16,465 nt of DNA from contig CAJNDL010000041.1 of assembly GCA_905221505.1 (NCBI GenBank), positions 1 through 16,465 of the forward strand. Direction: 5' to 3'. The notes under the pieces were generated by a model. It was not told the DNA's origin. It saw only the letters and a program-made list of their open reading frames with translations, and ran no database searches. Both the position numbers and the translations under genes were made by a program. The stretch's first letter is position 1; each line of letters opens with the position of its first letter. The stretch is from a bacterium (GTDB lineage Bacteria; Bacillota; Bacilli; Lactobacillales; Streptococcaceae). This document shows, one piece after another, positions 7,576-15,744 of the stretch.

Positions 7576-7935
7576 CTATTCTTTGTCTGGAATAACCTTA
7601 AAGAGATAATAGGTGATAAAGATGGTCAAAGCTCCCAAACCGATTTTGACCGGCAAAAGAGGCGCAAAGTAAATCGAAATTCCCATCAAGATGTAGATAG
7701 ATACAATGATTTTTTTCTTACGTTCACGTGCAATAGACTTGGTCTCACGAAAATCAGCTACATATGCTTGATAGAGTTTGGTATGATACAACCAATCTTC
7801 GAAGCGCTTGGAACTTCTAGAGAAACAAGCAATAGACAACAAAAGGAAAGGTGTTGTGGGCAACAAAGGTAAGACAACCCCAACAATAGCCAAGGCTAGT
7901 GATAAAAAACCAATAATAAGATAAATAATACGCAT
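7576..7935 (-). CDS. YbaN/DUF454-family inner-membrane protein
   Basis: A 119-residue membrane protein of the YbaN (DUF454) family, function unknown. An N-terminal hydrophobic region (about 3-40) carries the typical GVVLPLLPTTPFLLLSIACFSRSS segment. A cytoplasmic-looking charged middle (about 41-72, with RARERKKK-type basic residues) follows, then two hydrophobic helices at about 73-92 and 95-113. Length is typical. The ATG at 7935 has AGGAG upstream, and a TTGACA-containing promoter lies 30-60 bp before it. It is probably a single-gene unit between topA and cutC. Context gives no functional hint. Confidence 0.83.
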   Translation of the reverse strand: MRIIYLIIGFLSLALAIVGVVLPLLPTTPFLLLSIACFSRSSKRFEDWLYHTKLYQAYVADFRETKSIARERKKKIIVSIYILMGISIYFAPLLPVKIGLGALTIFITYYLFKVIPDKE

Positions 7936-7965
7936 AACTTCTCCTAGTTAAAATAATCTTCTTCT

Positions 7966-7995
7966 AGTTTCGCATACAATGATGAATTTTGTCAA
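7966..7995 (-). promoter_or_regulatory. Promoter of the YbaN-family gene
   Basis: On the minus strand a perfect -35 TTGACA (7990-7995) and an 18-bp spacer precede the weaker -10 GAAACT (7966-7971), which has TGC before it (extended -10). It starts right after the topA terminator and about 30 nt before the start codon. Confidence 0.6.
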
Positions 7996-8004
7996 GCTCC
8001 AACC

Positions 8005-8036
8005 AAAAAGAGCCTGAAATTGACTTTCAGGACTCT
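8005..8036 (-). terminator. topA terminator
   Basis: On the minus strand AGAG-T-CCTGAAA pairs with TTTCAGG-CTCT (8009-8019 with 8025-8036, one bulged base) around a 5-nt loop and is followed by a U-run. It begins 5 bp after the topA stop. Confidence 0.85.
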
Positions 8037-8040
8037 CCTC

Positions 8041-10128
8041 TTATTTAATCTTTTCTTCTTCGTAGTCTCCATTACTACATACAACCTGCTTGCCACCACC
8101 ACGGACTTTTTTCTCCATGAGGAATTTGCCACATTTTGGACAGTCACGACCAACAGGCTTGTCCCAAGAAGTAAATTCACAGTCTGGATAGCGATTGCAA
8201 CCATAGAAAAGGCGGTTACGTTTGGTTTTACGTTCAATGATTTGACCTTGATGACAACTTGGACACTCAACACCGATTTCTTTCACGATTGCTTGGGTAT
8301 GACGGCAATCTGGGAAATTGCTACAAGCGTAGAACTTACCAAAACGACCAAGTTTAATGACCATTGGACTGCCACACACTTCACAGTCAAATCCAGCTGG
8401 TTCATCCTTGATTTGGATTTTTTCCATTTCTTCTTCAGCCTTGGCGACTTCTTTAGAGAATGGTTTGTAAAAAGCATCAATGACACGTTGCCACTGCTCT
8501 TTTCCAACTTCGACATCATCCAGTTTGCCTTCCATTTCAGCTGTAAAGGTCACGTTTACGATATCTGGGAAATATTCAACAATGAGCTTGTTAACAATTT
8601 CTCCCAACTCTGTCGGTTCAAAACGTTTGGCTGCCAGGCGAACATAATAACGTTTCTGAATAGTTTCAATGGTTGGTGCGTAGGTTGACGGACGGCCAAC
8701 CCCATTTTCCTCCAAGGTCTTGATTAGTGTTGCTTCAGAATAGCGAGCAGGCGGTTGAGTGAAATGTTGCTCTGGTTTGCTATTAACCTGCTTGACCACA
8801 TCTCCAACAGCCATATCTGGTAACATCTTATTCTTGTCAGAATCATTATAAATAGCAAGATAACCATCAAACTTAACCTGACTACCATTGGCAGCAAATT
8901 GAACCCCATTTTGAGACAATTTAACAGCCATGGTATCAAAGACAGCAGCTGTCATCTGGCTCGCCACAAAACGATTCCAGATAAGGGTATAGAGCTTGAG
9001 CTGATCCTTGTCCAGATACTTAGCGATGCTTTCAGGTGTATTAAAGACACTAGACGGACGAATAGCCTCGTGGGCATCCTGAGCTCCAGAAGCATTTTTG
9101 ACCTTGCTACCATGCTTAGAATACTTGCTACCAAAACGGTCTGTAATGAAACTTGCTGCTTCATTTTGCGCTACTGGACTGATACGAGTCGAATCGGTAC
9201 GCATATAGGTAATCAAACCTTGGACACCAGAACCAATATTAATCCCTTCATAGAGCTGTTGGGCAACCATCATGGTCTTTCGAGTACGGAAATTGATTTT
9301 ATTAGCAGCATCCATCTGCATAGATGAAGTGGTATAGGGTAATGGAGCATTGCGTTTGCGCTCTTTCTTATCTACCTGATCCACTGAAAAGTCTTTACTA
9401 GTCAGACGAGACAAAACTTCCTTGACCTCATCATTACTAGTCAGTTTCATCTTTTTGCCATCTACTCCATAGAAAGCAGCCTGAAATTGCTTGGTTCCCT
9501 TTTTAAAAATACCATCAATTGTCCAGTATTCTTCTGGCTGGAAGGCATTGATTTCATTTTCTCGGTCAATGATGAGTTTAAGGGCAATAGACTGTACGCG
9601 ACCTGCTGATAAGCCCTTCTTGACCTTCTTCCACAAAATAGGCGAAATCGAATACCCTACCAAGCGGTCCAAGACACGACGAGCCTGTTGGGCATCGACC
9701 AAGTCCATATCAATCTTGCGTGGCTCTTTGAAAGCATTTTTAACTGCATCCTTGGTGATTTCATTGAAGACCACACGGTTGGCATCATTTTCATCCAAGT
9801 TGAGAATATGGGCCAAATGCCAAGAAATCGCTTCTCCTTCACGGTCCGGGTCACTCGCCAGAAAGACTTTATTAGCTTTTTTGGCTTCTTTTTTCAAGTC
9901 ATTGATAAGAGGACCTTTTCCTCGGATATTGATATATTGCGGTTCGTAATTATTTTCAATATCAACGGACATACTGGATTTCTTCAAATCACGGATATGC
10001 CCAACACTGGCTAAAACCTTGTAATTTCTGCCTAGATATTTTTCAATCGTCTTGGCCTTAGCAGGAGACTCCACGATGACTAGATTTTTTTTAACTGTTG
10101 ATTTTTTCTTTTTTGTTGCCGTAGCCAC
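8041..10128 (-). CDS. topA: DNA topoisomerase I (type IA)
   Basis: A 695-residue enzyme that relaxes negative supercoils by cutting one DNA strand through a tyrosyl-5'-phosphate link. The Toprim domain has [19 protein letters not shown] near the N-terminus and the metal-binding DPDREGE (93-99). The active-site Tyr is about residue 308 in [12 protein letters not shown]. The C-terminus has two complete C4 zinc ribbons (CEVCG...CSNFPDC and CPSCH...CNRYPDC) and a third that shows only three cysteines (CPKCG...CSNGDY). I chose GTG at 10128 over the ATG at 10146 because AAAGGTG sits at the right distance before GTG, and the resulting MATATKKKK start and 695-residue length match the pneumococcal protein as I remember it. 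It is transcribed alone, between its own promoter and terminator. Confidence 0.95.
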   Translation of the reverse strand: MATATKKKKSTVKKNLVIVESPAKAKTIEKYLGRNYKVLASVGHIRDLKKSSMSVDIENNYEPQYINIRGKGPLINDLKKEAKKANKVFLASDPDREGEAISWHLAHILNLDENDANRVVFNEITKDAVKNAFKEPRKIDMDLVDAQQARRVLDRLVGYSISPILWKKVKKGLSAGRVQSIALKLIIDRENEINAFQPEEYWTIDGIFKKGTKQFQAAFYGVDGKKMKLTSNDEVKEVLSRLTSKDFSVDQVDKKERKRNAPLPYTTSSMQMDAANKINFRTRKTMMVAQQLYEGINIGSGVQGLITYMRTDSTRISPVAQNEAASFITDRFGSKYSKHGSKVKNASGAQDAHEAIRPSSVFNTPESIAKYLDKDQLKLYTLIWNRFVASQMTAAVFDTMAVKLSQNGVQFAANGSQVKFDGYLAIYNDSDKNKMLPDMAVGDVVKQVNSKPEQHFTQPPARYSEATLIKTLEENGVGRPSTYAPTIETIQKRYYVRLAAKRFEPTELGEIVNKLIVEYFPDIVNVTFTAEMEGKLDDVEVGKEQWQRVIDAFYKPFSKEVAKAEEEMEKIQIKDEPAGFDCEVCGSPMVIKLGRFGKFYACSNFPDCRHTQAIVKEIGVECPSCHQGQIIERKTKRNRLFYGCNRYPDCEFTSWDKPVGRDCPKCGKFLMEKKVRGGGKQVVCSNGDYEEEKIK

Positions 10129-10151
10129 AGTATCACACCTTTTCAAAGTAA

Positions 10152-10163
10152 TAAACTTTATAA
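10152..10163. repeat. 12-bp palindrome at the topA promoter
   Basis: ACTTTATAAAGT is a perfect palindrome beginning at the last bases of the topA -10 region (AGTGTA, 10164-10169 on the plus strand) and covering the probable start site. It could be an operator or a chance AT-rich symmetry. No regulator is suggested by the sequence. Confidence 0.35.
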
Positions 10164-10192
10164 AGTGTAAACCATTTTTTGAACCCTGTCAA
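10164..10192 (-). promoter_or_regulatory. topA promoter
   Basis: On the minus strand -35 TTGACA (10187-10192), a 17-bp spacer and -10 TACACT (10164-10169) lie about 35 nt before the GTG start. In related streptococci topA responds to supercoiling; nothing in the sequence here proves that. Confidence 0.8.
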
Positions 10193-10245
10193 GACTTAGC
10201 TACTATAATAGAAGAAAAGTTTGTCTAGTAAGCGGACTTTCTTCT

Positions 10246-10399
10246 TATACTCAATGAAAATCAAAGAGCAAACTAGGAAGCTAGCCGCAGGCTGCTCAAA
10301 ACACTGTTTTGAGGTTGTAGATAAGACTGGCGAAGTCAGTCACATATATACGGCAAGGTAAAGCTGACGTGGTTTGAATTTGATTTTCGAAGAGTATTA
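10246..10399 (-). repeat. BOX element, complete A1-B1-C1
   Basis: A 154-bp copy of the pneumococcal BOX repeat, the length expected for one boxA (59), one boxB (45) and one boxC (50). On the plus strand it opens with the boxC end TATACTCAATGAAAATC, contains the CAAAACACTGTTTTGAGG symmetry of boxB (about 10296-10340), and ends with the boxA part (ACGGCAAGG, GCTGACGTGGTTTGAA, TTCGAAGAGTAT), close to the site of the classic BOX typing primer. boxA lies on the right, so the element reads A to C on the minus strand. It fills the space between dprA and topA, and its boxA end overlaps the dprA stop codon. It may form RNA structure at the 3' end of the dprA message. Confidence 0.93.
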
Positions 10400-11245
10400 A
10401 AATTCAAATTCTGCAAGCACATCCTGCCCGCTGGTGACCAATTTTGCTCCTTCTTGGATCAAATGATGGCAACCGTCTGATAGTCCATCTAAAATGCTAC
10501 CAGGTATAGCAAAGACATCGCGCCCTTCCTCCATTGCCCGCTCACAGGTAATGAGACTCCCCGAGCGCATCTTAGCCTCTGCTACAATTACACCACGACA
10601 AAGTCCAGCAATAATGCGATTACGGGCAGGAAAATGAAATTTCAGAGGTTGTTCACCAGGTCCATATTCACTAAGAACCAGATGGTCATTTCCGATGTAG
10701 TCTTGCAAGCGTTTATTGGCTTTAGGATAAAACACATCCAGCCCTGTTCCAATAACTGAAATGGTTTTACCACCATTCTGCAGTGCCGCCATATGAGCTG
10801 CTGTGTCAATTCCCTTGGCTAATCCACTGACAATAACCAGTTCATTTTCCAAGCCTTGAATGACTTTTTCAACTGACTTCGCTCCCTGTTTGCTACAAGC
10901 GCGACTACCCACAACCGCTACCTTAGGAAATTTCAAGAGGTCCAGATTTCCCTTGTAAAATAAAAGCACAGGAGCATCGTAGATTTCACTCAAGTCCCAA
11001 GGATAACAGTCGTCTAAAATAGAGAAAGATGGAAATTTTTGAAACTCTTTCTCCAAATGCGTATCGTCTATCTGAAAATAACGTTCCATAAAAACAGCTG
11101 GATTTCGGCAACCTGATATATCTGCAATATCACCTAACAACAGTTCTTGATCAACACTTTCACCGTATTCTAGCACTTTCAAAATCTGTTGATTGGTCAA
11201 ACCTGATTTTTTTAATTTATAGATTTCATAGTTTGTGATTTTCAT
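10397..11245 (-). CDS. dprA: DNA-processing protein DprA
   Basis: A 282-residue recombination mediator that binds incoming single-stranded DNA during transformation, loads RecA, and in pneumococcus also shuts off competence through ComE. An N-terminal SAM-like part (1-100) precedes the Rossmann domain with VVGSR (111-115), GLAKGID (141-147), FPARNRIIAGL (205-215) and RSGSL (227-231). I chose the ATG at 11245 because GGAG lies just upstream and MKITNYEIYK is the known start of the streptococcal protein; the frame upstream is open for 17 more codons without support. A TACGAATA combox about 35 bp upstream marks it as a ComX-dependent late competence gene. The stop codon lies at the end of the BOX element. 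Confidence 0.96.
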   Translation of the reverse strand: MKITNYEIYKLKKSGLTNQQILKVLEYGESVDQELLLGDIADISGCRNPAVFMERYFQIDDTHLEKEFQKFPSFSILDDCYPWDLSEIYDAPVLLFYKGNLDLLKFPKVAVVGSRACSKQGAKSVEKVIQGLENELVIVSGLAKGIDTAAHMAALQNGGKTISVIGTGLDVFYPKANKRLQDYIGNDHLVLSEYGPGEQPLKFHFPARNRIIAGLCRGVIVAEAKMRSGSLITCERAMEEGRDVFAIPGSILDGLSDGCHHLIQEGAKLVTSGQDVLAEFEF

Positions 11246-11278
11246 AAATAGCTCCATTTCTTTTTCTACTCGTCTATT

Positions 11279-11286
11279 TATTCGTA
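11279..11286 (-). promoter_or_regulatory. Combox (ComX/SigX site) of dprA
   Basis: TACGAATA on the minus strand is an exact match to the combox -10-like element of streptococcal late competence genes, preceded by the usual T-rich tract. It lies 33 bp before the dprA ATG. The T-tract is also the U-run of the licC terminator. Confidence 0.9.
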
Positions 11287-11325
11287 AAAAAATCAAAAAA
11301 CATCCGACTATTTTAGCCAGATGTT
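11286..11325 (-). terminator. Terminator of the lic operon
   Basis: On the minus strand AACATCTGGCTA pairs with TAGTCGGATGTT (12 bp with two G-U pairs; 11299-11310 with 11314-11325) around a 3-nt loop, followed by UUUUUUGAUUUUUUU. It begins a few bases after the licC stop and separates the choline operon from dprA. Confidence 0.88.
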
Positions 11326-11332
11326 GGAATTT

Positions 11333-12022
11333 TTAATTTTCGTTTTTAAGAATTTCTTCTAATTTATGATAATCTTGAACACTATCAATTTCATAGATGC
11401 TATTGCCTTCTAATTCTTCAACATAGACATCTAGCTCTTTGATATTATCCTTAACCATATTGTCCCAGTAGAGATCAACAAATTCACCACTTGCATAGGC
11501 CTTGTCGATAAAGCTGACAATCTTTTCTGCTGTTGGAGCATCCCAGAAAGATACACCACTAAGGATGCGACCTGCCTTGCTATCAACAATAATGTCTCGA
11601 ACCTTGTAGTCATCTCCATAGACCAAGAACCATTCATTAGTACAATCTTCACGATAAACACTAAAATAAGTCGAACGTGTCAAATCATTACGGAACATAT
11701 TTTTAAAGAGATAATTATCAGCATCAATAACATAGCTGTTAGCTAATTCTTCTTTTACAAGATAGAGAGAGTAAAAGTTATTGTAGTCAGCGTATTTATC
11801 ATTGAAAACGAGGCGGACACCGTATTTTTCTTTCAAGTAATCGAATTGTTCTTTAAGGTAACCAACGATGATGATGATGTCATTGATTCCTTTTTCTTTG
11901 AGAAACTCAATTTGGTATTCAATCAAGGGTTTTTGATTAACCTGAACCAAGGCTTTAGGGGTATTTTCAGTCATAGGACGCAAGCGAGTTCCCAATCCCG
12001 CTGCTAAGATAATGGCTTTCAC
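11333..12022 (-). CDS. licC: CTP:phosphocholine cytidylyltransferase (LicC)
   Basis: A 229-residue nucleotidyltransferase that makes CDP-choline from phosphocholine and CTP, the donor for decorating teichoic acids. The N-terminus has the signature AAGLGTRLRPMTENTPKAL (7-25) with the CTP-contacting loop and lysine. VIDADNYLF (about 97-105) carries the metal-binding aspartates, and YWDNMV lies in the choline-binding region. Length equals the pneumococcal enzyme. It starts at a GTG (12022) with AAGGAG upstream and follows licB after 11 bp. It is the last gene of the operon; the terminator follows within 10 bp. All motifs are intact, so the choline activation step should work. Confidence 0.95.
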   Translation of the reverse strand: MKAIILAAGLGTRLRPMTENTPKALVQVNQKPLIEYQIEFLKEKGINDIIIIVGYLKEQFDYLKEKYGVRLVFNDKYADYNNFYSLYLVKEELANSYVIDADNYLFKNMFRNDLTRSTYFSVYREDCTNEWFLVYGDDYKVRDIIVDSKAGRILSGVSFWDAPTAEKIVSFIDKAYASGEFVDLYWDNMVKDNIKELDVYVEELEGNSIYEIDSVQDYHKLEEILKNEN

Positions 12023-12033
12023 ACGAATCTCCT

Positions 12034-12912
12034 TTATTCTTTAATAATAATATAAACTCCAGCAATGACGACAAGTGACGTAATAATTGTCAGCATATCG
12101 AGTGGTGCACCCAAGAAAATAACTGCAAACAAGACAGTCCATACTACATAGCTCACATTCAAGCCTGTAGCCTTGGCTGGTTGCAAGCGATTGATAGCGA
12201 TATAATAAGCCAAATAGGAAATCATATCAAAGGCTGCAAAGACAATCATAAGACCTAGCAATTGTCCATTGGCCACTTCTGCAAATGACTGATGAGAGAA
12301 GAGCACAATCACAAGATAGGACAAGAATGAAGTCACTTGACGGATTAAGAGGGCTTCGATTTCACTTAATTCACTTTCCATAGCAAAAGAGCTAAGAACA
12401 CTCTCACTTCCCCATGCAATAGCACAAACCAAAGCACAGAGAATCCCAATGTAGAAGGAATTAACCTGTTCAACCTTATAGGTTTGAGCAATAATCCCTC
12501 CAATAATCAAGACAATCCCAAACACAGTATTTTTCGAAATCTTGTGCTTCAAAAAGAAGAAAGCCAATAAAACAGAAATCGCAGGGTAGATAGCCGATAC
12601 TGATGAAGCTAAAGAACTTCCGATATACTTAACCGCATAAAGGTTAGCCTGCATACCGATAGGGCCTGCTAGCAAAGCTCCGATGATAACACTCACATTG
12701 CGAATATTTAAGAAAATTGAGAGACGAACTTTTCCTTCTTTTACTAAGAGAAAAGCTAGTAAGATAAATATACTCAAGAAATCGTGAGCAGCGGCCACCA
12801 CAAAAGGCGACAAATCTGTAAAAATTGAAAAGATATAAGCACTAATTGTTAGACCTAAACCCCAGAAAATACCTGAGAGTAGACCAAAAGAAACTCCATT
12901 TTTATTTTTCAT
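12034..12912 (-). CDS. licB: Choline transporter LicB (EamA/DMT family)
   Basis: A 292-residue inner-membrane protein with about ten hydrophobic helices arranged as two EamA halves (about 5-140 and 150-290), a drug/metabolite-transporter architecture. In pneumococcus LicB takes up choline for cell-wall decoration. FWGLGLTISAYIF near the N-terminus and AIAWGSESVLSSFAME at the start of the second half are typical. I chose the second ATG (12912) because GGAGG is five bases upstream; the first ATG, four codons earlier, contains that binding site. The gene overlaps the licA end by 11 bp, which implies translational coupling. The neighbours (choline kinase and cytidylyltransferase) make choline the expected substrate. 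Confidence 0.93.
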   Translation of the reverse strand: MKNKNGVSFGLLSGIFWGLGLTISAYIFSIFTDLSPFVVAAAHDFLSIFILLAFLLVKEGKVRLSIFLNIRNVSVIIGALLAGPIGMQANLYAVKYIGSSLASSVSAIYPAISVLLAFFFLKHKISKNTVFGIVLIIGGIIAQTYKVEQVNSFYIGILCALVCAIAWGSESVLSSFAMESELSEIEALLIRQVTSFLSYLVIVLFSHQSFAEVANGQLLGLMIVFAAFDMISYLAYYIAINRLQPAKATGLNVSYVVWTVLFAVIFLGAPLDMLTIITSLVVIAGVYIIIKE

Positions 12913-13771
12913 CTGAACCTCCATAATATGACAAACCTTTAACAGCTCTTTGGTAACGACTCACACCATAGTCACCAAAATCTGCACCTTGCTCTTCTTT
13001 GTAGACTGTCCATAGACTCCAAATAGCATCTTGTAAAATTTTATAAATGGCAATCTTTTCACGAGAGACAGGTGTTTGCTCACTCTCATAGTGAGACAAG
13101 AAGTCGTCTTCCTCTTGAAGAGTAAATTCAGACTCTAAAAAGAGGGCAGCCAAATCCCACATTGGATCGTTCATTGATGAATATTCCCAGTCAATCAGAT
13201 AAAGTCGTCCTTGTGGTGACTCGATAAAGTTTTCAGGCACCAAATCGATATGACAAGATTTTCTGTCAACACCTAAGTCAGCCAGTCTTTTCTCTAAGGA
13301 GAAGACTTCTTCTCTAACTGCTTCATAGTTGGCATAAGGGATTTTTTCTTCAATCAAGGATTCGTATTTCTTGATTTCTTCAAAAGGAGCAAATTCTCCT
13401 CTTAATTCCTTACCAGACGCATGAATGGTTTGTAAAATTGGAGCAATTTTATCGAACTTGGTCTTGATTGACGTTGAATCAAGCGTGATAGCAGATTCAA
13501 TATACTCATTCACTTTGATACCCGCTTCAATATCAAAAAGATAATTTTTTACATCTAAGTCTAAATCCTTTAGTAGTTCAAGATTGTACTTTTCATCTTG
13601 ACGATTGATCAGCTTTTCTGTCCCTTTACCAAAGAACTTAACGATGTATTGCTTATTTGTTGTTTTGACCAAATAGTTTTGATTGGTCATTCCCCCCAGT
13701 TGTTCAACACTGATGACTTCCTCTTCTTCACCAAGTAGGGAAGAAATTTTTTCTTTAATGATTTTCTCCAC
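12902..13771 (-). CDS. licA: Choline kinase LicA
   Basis: A 289-residue kinase that phosphorylates imported choline with ATP. It has the aminoglycoside-phosphotransferase/choline-kinase fold: a glycine-containing loop LGGMTNQNY (25-33), the catalytic HIDLVPEN (174-181, D176 as base) and the metal-binding LIDWEY (192-197, D194). DPMWDLAAL (202-210) completes the family pattern. The start is GTG at 13771 with GGAGG seven bases upstream. It begins 16 bp after tarJ and its end overlaps licB. The product feeds LicC. Length and motifs match the pneumococcal enzyme; no defect is visible. Confidence 0.95.
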   Translation of the reverse strand: MEKIIKEKISSLLGEEEEVISVEQLGGMTNQNYLVKTTNKQYIVKFFGKGTEKLINRQDEKYNLELLKDLDLDVKNYLFDIEAGIKVNEYIESAITLDSTSIKTKFDKIAPILQTIHASGKELRGEFAPFEEIKKYESLIEEKIPYANYEAVREEVFSLEKRLADLGVDRKSCHIDLVPENFIESPQGRLYLIDWEYSSMNDPMWDLAALFLESEFTLQEEDDFLSHYESEQTPVSREKIAIYKILQDAIWSLWTVYKEEQGADFGDYGVSRYQRAVKGLSYYGGSDEK

Positions 13772-13787
13772 AATTAACCTCCAGTTC

Positions 13788-14810
13788 TTATACTTCCCAT
13801 TTAAACACGGTTTTAAAGGCTGTGTTTAAATCGGTTGCAAAGACACGGTGAATATCTTTAATTTCTCTTACAGGTTCTTCTAGATAAAGGATATTTTTAA
13901 GACGATTGGCAAATTTCTTGACTTCCATCATTTGGATTGCATTTTCAAAATCGATGCGACCAGAACGAGAGGACCCAACCAAGAGCAAGCCCTTTTCTAA
14001 GGCATCGCGAGTATTGAGATTGACTTTATACTCGCTAACTCCCATCATAAGAATCGTTCCCTGAGGACGAATGTAGCGAATCAAGTCATTAATAGCTGGT
14101 CCAGTACCATCACCACCACAACACTCAAAAGCATGGTCAAAGGCCAAATCTTCAGGAATATTGTCAGTAATATAGCATTCTTTGGCAAATGAGAACAGTT
14201 CCAACTTTTCCCAATGACGACCAATAACCACAATCTCTGCTTCTGGCAAAGTATAGTTGATAATATTGGCAACCACAAATGCTAAACTTCCATCTCCGAT
14301 AACGGCGATTCGGTTCCGTTTGCTATGAGCAAGAGTCAATAGACGATTCATGGCATGCATACCGACACTAACGAACTCTGTAATCGCTGCAACCGTGTCT
14401 TCAATAGCATCATAAGCCACCACACGGTCTTTAGGGAGAGAAACAAACTCTCTCATAAAGCCATCAAAACCACTAGACAAGAAATGGGTTCCTGTCATGT
14501 AGTTCTCATAGAATTCTTCATCACTCTGCATAGGAGGCTGATTGGGAATCATGACAACTTTTTGCCCAACCTCGTAGGTTCCTGTCGGGTCAGAAATAAC
14601 GGTTCCACATGACTCGTGAATCATTGCCATTGGAAGCTTTTTGTTCAAAATCTTGGGATCACGTTTTCCTTGGTAGTAACGCTGATCCGCATGACAGACC
14701 GCCATGTAGTTGGGACGGATAAGGATATGATTCTCTTGGTCAATAGCCTCTTCCTGGTATTTGACATTGATAAACTTAGGCTTAGTTAGTTGATAAATTT
14801 GATTAATCAT
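13788..14810 (-). CDS. tarJ: Ribitol-5-phosphate dehydrogenase TarJ
   Basis: A 340-residue zinc-type medium-chain dehydrogenase that reduces ribulose-5-phosphate to ribitol-5-phosphate with NADPH, supplying TarI. The N-terminal catalytic part shows the zinc-site residues in AVCHADQRYY (about C39) and IHESCG (H65, E66). The Rossmann part shows IAVIGDGSLAFVVANI, and a central AFECCGGDGTG is conserved. I chose ATG at 14810, 4 bp after the tarI stop, giving MINQIYQLTK; the frame also opens six codons earlier at a TTG inside tarI, which lacks support. GAGAAAG within the tarI end is a weak binding site, so coupling to tarI translation is likely. It lies second in the operon. Confidence 0.93.
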   Translation of the reverse strand: MINQIYQLTKPKFINVKYQEEAIDQENHILIRPNYMAVCHADQRYYQGKRDPKILNKKLPMAMIHESCGTVISDPTGTYEVGQKVVMIPNQPPMQSDEEFYENYMTGTHFLSSGFDGFMREFVSLPKDRVVAYDAIEDTVAAITEFVSVGMHAMNRLLTLAHSKRNRIAVIGDGSLAFVVANIINYTLPEAEIVVIGRHWEKLELFSFAKECYITDNIPEDLAFDHAFECCGGDGTGPAINDLIRYIRPQGTILMMGVSEYKVNLNTRDALEKGLLLVGSSRSGRIDFENAIQMMEVKKFANRLKNILYLEEPVREIKDIHRVFATDLNTAFKTVFKWEV

Positions 14811-14814
14811 TTTA

Positions 14815-15522
14815 CTAGTCTTTCTCAATCATACTCTTTGCAATCTTCAAATCTGTTACGGTTGTAATTTTTAGATTTGAGTATTCACCCTTGGCTAAGG
14901 CCACATCTTTTCCTTTAATCACAAAGATTTTACATGCATCTGTCAAGATTTCTTTCTCTTCAGCAGAGAGAGAACCGTAAAGGTCCATGAAGTCCTTGCA
15001 ACGGAATGTTTGAGGTGTTTGTCCTTGATAAAGGTGAGCACGATTTGGAATATCTGTAATGAATTGACCATTGGTACTTTCAACGATAGTATCAACCGCT
15101 TCTACCACTGTGTCCACTGCGTCATGATCTTGACAAAGTTTGATATTGTCTTGAATCATGCGAAGTGTAATAAATGGACGAACAGAATCGTGGGTAACAA
15201 CGATATCCTCTGGAGTAAGCGGACGATAAGTATCAATGGCTTCAATGATTTTCTCAATACTTGTATTGCGGTCAGCACCACCCTTTGTAATGATGATACG
15301 GTCCTTATGAAGAGGCAGATATTTATCTACAAGATCCTCTGCATGAGAAACCCAGTCTCCATGAACCCCAACTACAATTTTTTCAATGCTTGGTTCCAAG
15401 ACAAATTTTTCAATTGTATGAATCAAAATAGGTCGATCACCTAGCTCTAAAAATTGTTTTGGCAAGTTACTGATTCCCATGCGTGTGCCAGTTCCACCAG
15501 CAAGAATTCCTGCATAAATCAT
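14815..15522 (-). CDS. tarI: Ribitol-5-phosphate cytidylyltransferase TarI
   Basis: A 235-residue IspD/TarI-family enzyme that joins CTP and ribitol-5-phosphate to CDP-ribitol for teichoic acid repeat units. Motifs: GILAGGTGTRMG (5-16) and LPKQFL (20-25) for CTP binding, GGADRNTS (81-88), and VVTHDSVRPF (108-117) with a metal-binding aspartate. The closely related IspD makes a terpenoid precursor, but the immediate tarJ and licABC neighbours make TarI the better call. The ATG at 15522 has AAGGAG seven to eight bases upstream. It is the first gene of the lic1-type operon and begins after a leader of roughly 30 nt from the near promoter or about 210 nt from the CiaR-type promoter. Confidence 0.93.
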   Translation of the reverse strand: MIYAGILAGGTGTRMGISNLPKQFLELGDRPILIHTIEKFVLEPSIEKIVVGVHGDWVSHAEDLVDKYLPLHKDRIIITKGGADRNTSIEKIIEAIDTYRPLTPEDIVVTHDSVRPFITLRMIQDNIKLCQDHDAVDTVVEAVDTIVESTNGQFITDIPNRAHLYQGQTPQTFRCKDFMDLYGSLSAEEKEILTDACKIFVIKGKDVALAKGEYSNLKITTVTDLKIAKSMIEKD

Positions 15523-15563
15523 CTATTTTCTCCTTTGTCTTACTAAAAAAACTTATTCTCTCT

Positions 15564-15572
15564 ATTATACCA
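15564..15572 (-). promoter_or_regulatory. Proximal extended -10 promoter of tarIJ-licABC
   Basis: On the minus strand TGGTATAAT is a consensus extended -10 (TATAAT at 15564-15569) about 40 nt before the tarI ATG. The position 17 bp upstream (TTCATG) is a poor -35, so the extended element probably carries the promoter. This would give a constitutive transcript independent of CiaR. Confidence 0.75.
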
Positions 15573-15744
15573 CAATCTAGCCCTATCATGAAAGAAATAC
15601 TAGACCTCCCTTTCTAGAATAGGAGGGTTAAGCAGTTCTATTATTCAAAGAAACTAGCCCACTTCTAGTAATAACCAGGAATTCTGTAGTCATTACTAAT
15701 AAATGGCTGTGAAATTTTAGAGTTCTTCAGAATAATATAGTTTC
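15573..15744 (-). other. Long leader between the two lic promoters
   Basis: No gene is visible in these ~170 bp. A transcript from the distal CiaR-type promoter would carry them as 5' leader. They include a symmetric segment (15600-15627) where CTAGA...TCTAG and CCTCC...GGAGG pairings compete. No T-run follows, so it is not a terminator and gives no evidence for a free-standing CiaR-controlled small RNA. Confidence 0.5.

Noticed and set aside
8020..8688. 222-codon plus-strand frame opposite the topA 3' end
   Set aside because: It is antisense to the zinc-ribbon codons of topA and crosses its terminator; composition is rich in Phe and Thr as expected for a shadow frame.
10129..10146. ATG start for topA six codons upstream of the chosen GTG
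   Set aside because: It has no binding site, while AAAGGTG within this segment serves the GTG.
10200..10245. Terminator for dprA to the left of the BOX element
   Set aside because: AAGAAA...TTTCTT pairing is present but needs a large bulge and has no good T-run, so it was not listed as a feature.
10246..10399. RUP repeat or IS630-derived element
   Set aside because: Length and module order, and the match to the BOX typing-primer sequence, identify BOX.
11246..11296. Longer dprA start 17 codons upstream
   Set aside because: That start lies in the licC terminator and covers the combox; the downstream ATG has a proper binding site and the known N-terminus.
15573..15744. CiaR-controlled small RNA between the CiaR box and tarI
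   Set aside because: No intrinsic terminator with a T-run follows within the region, so an extended lic leader is the simpler reading.
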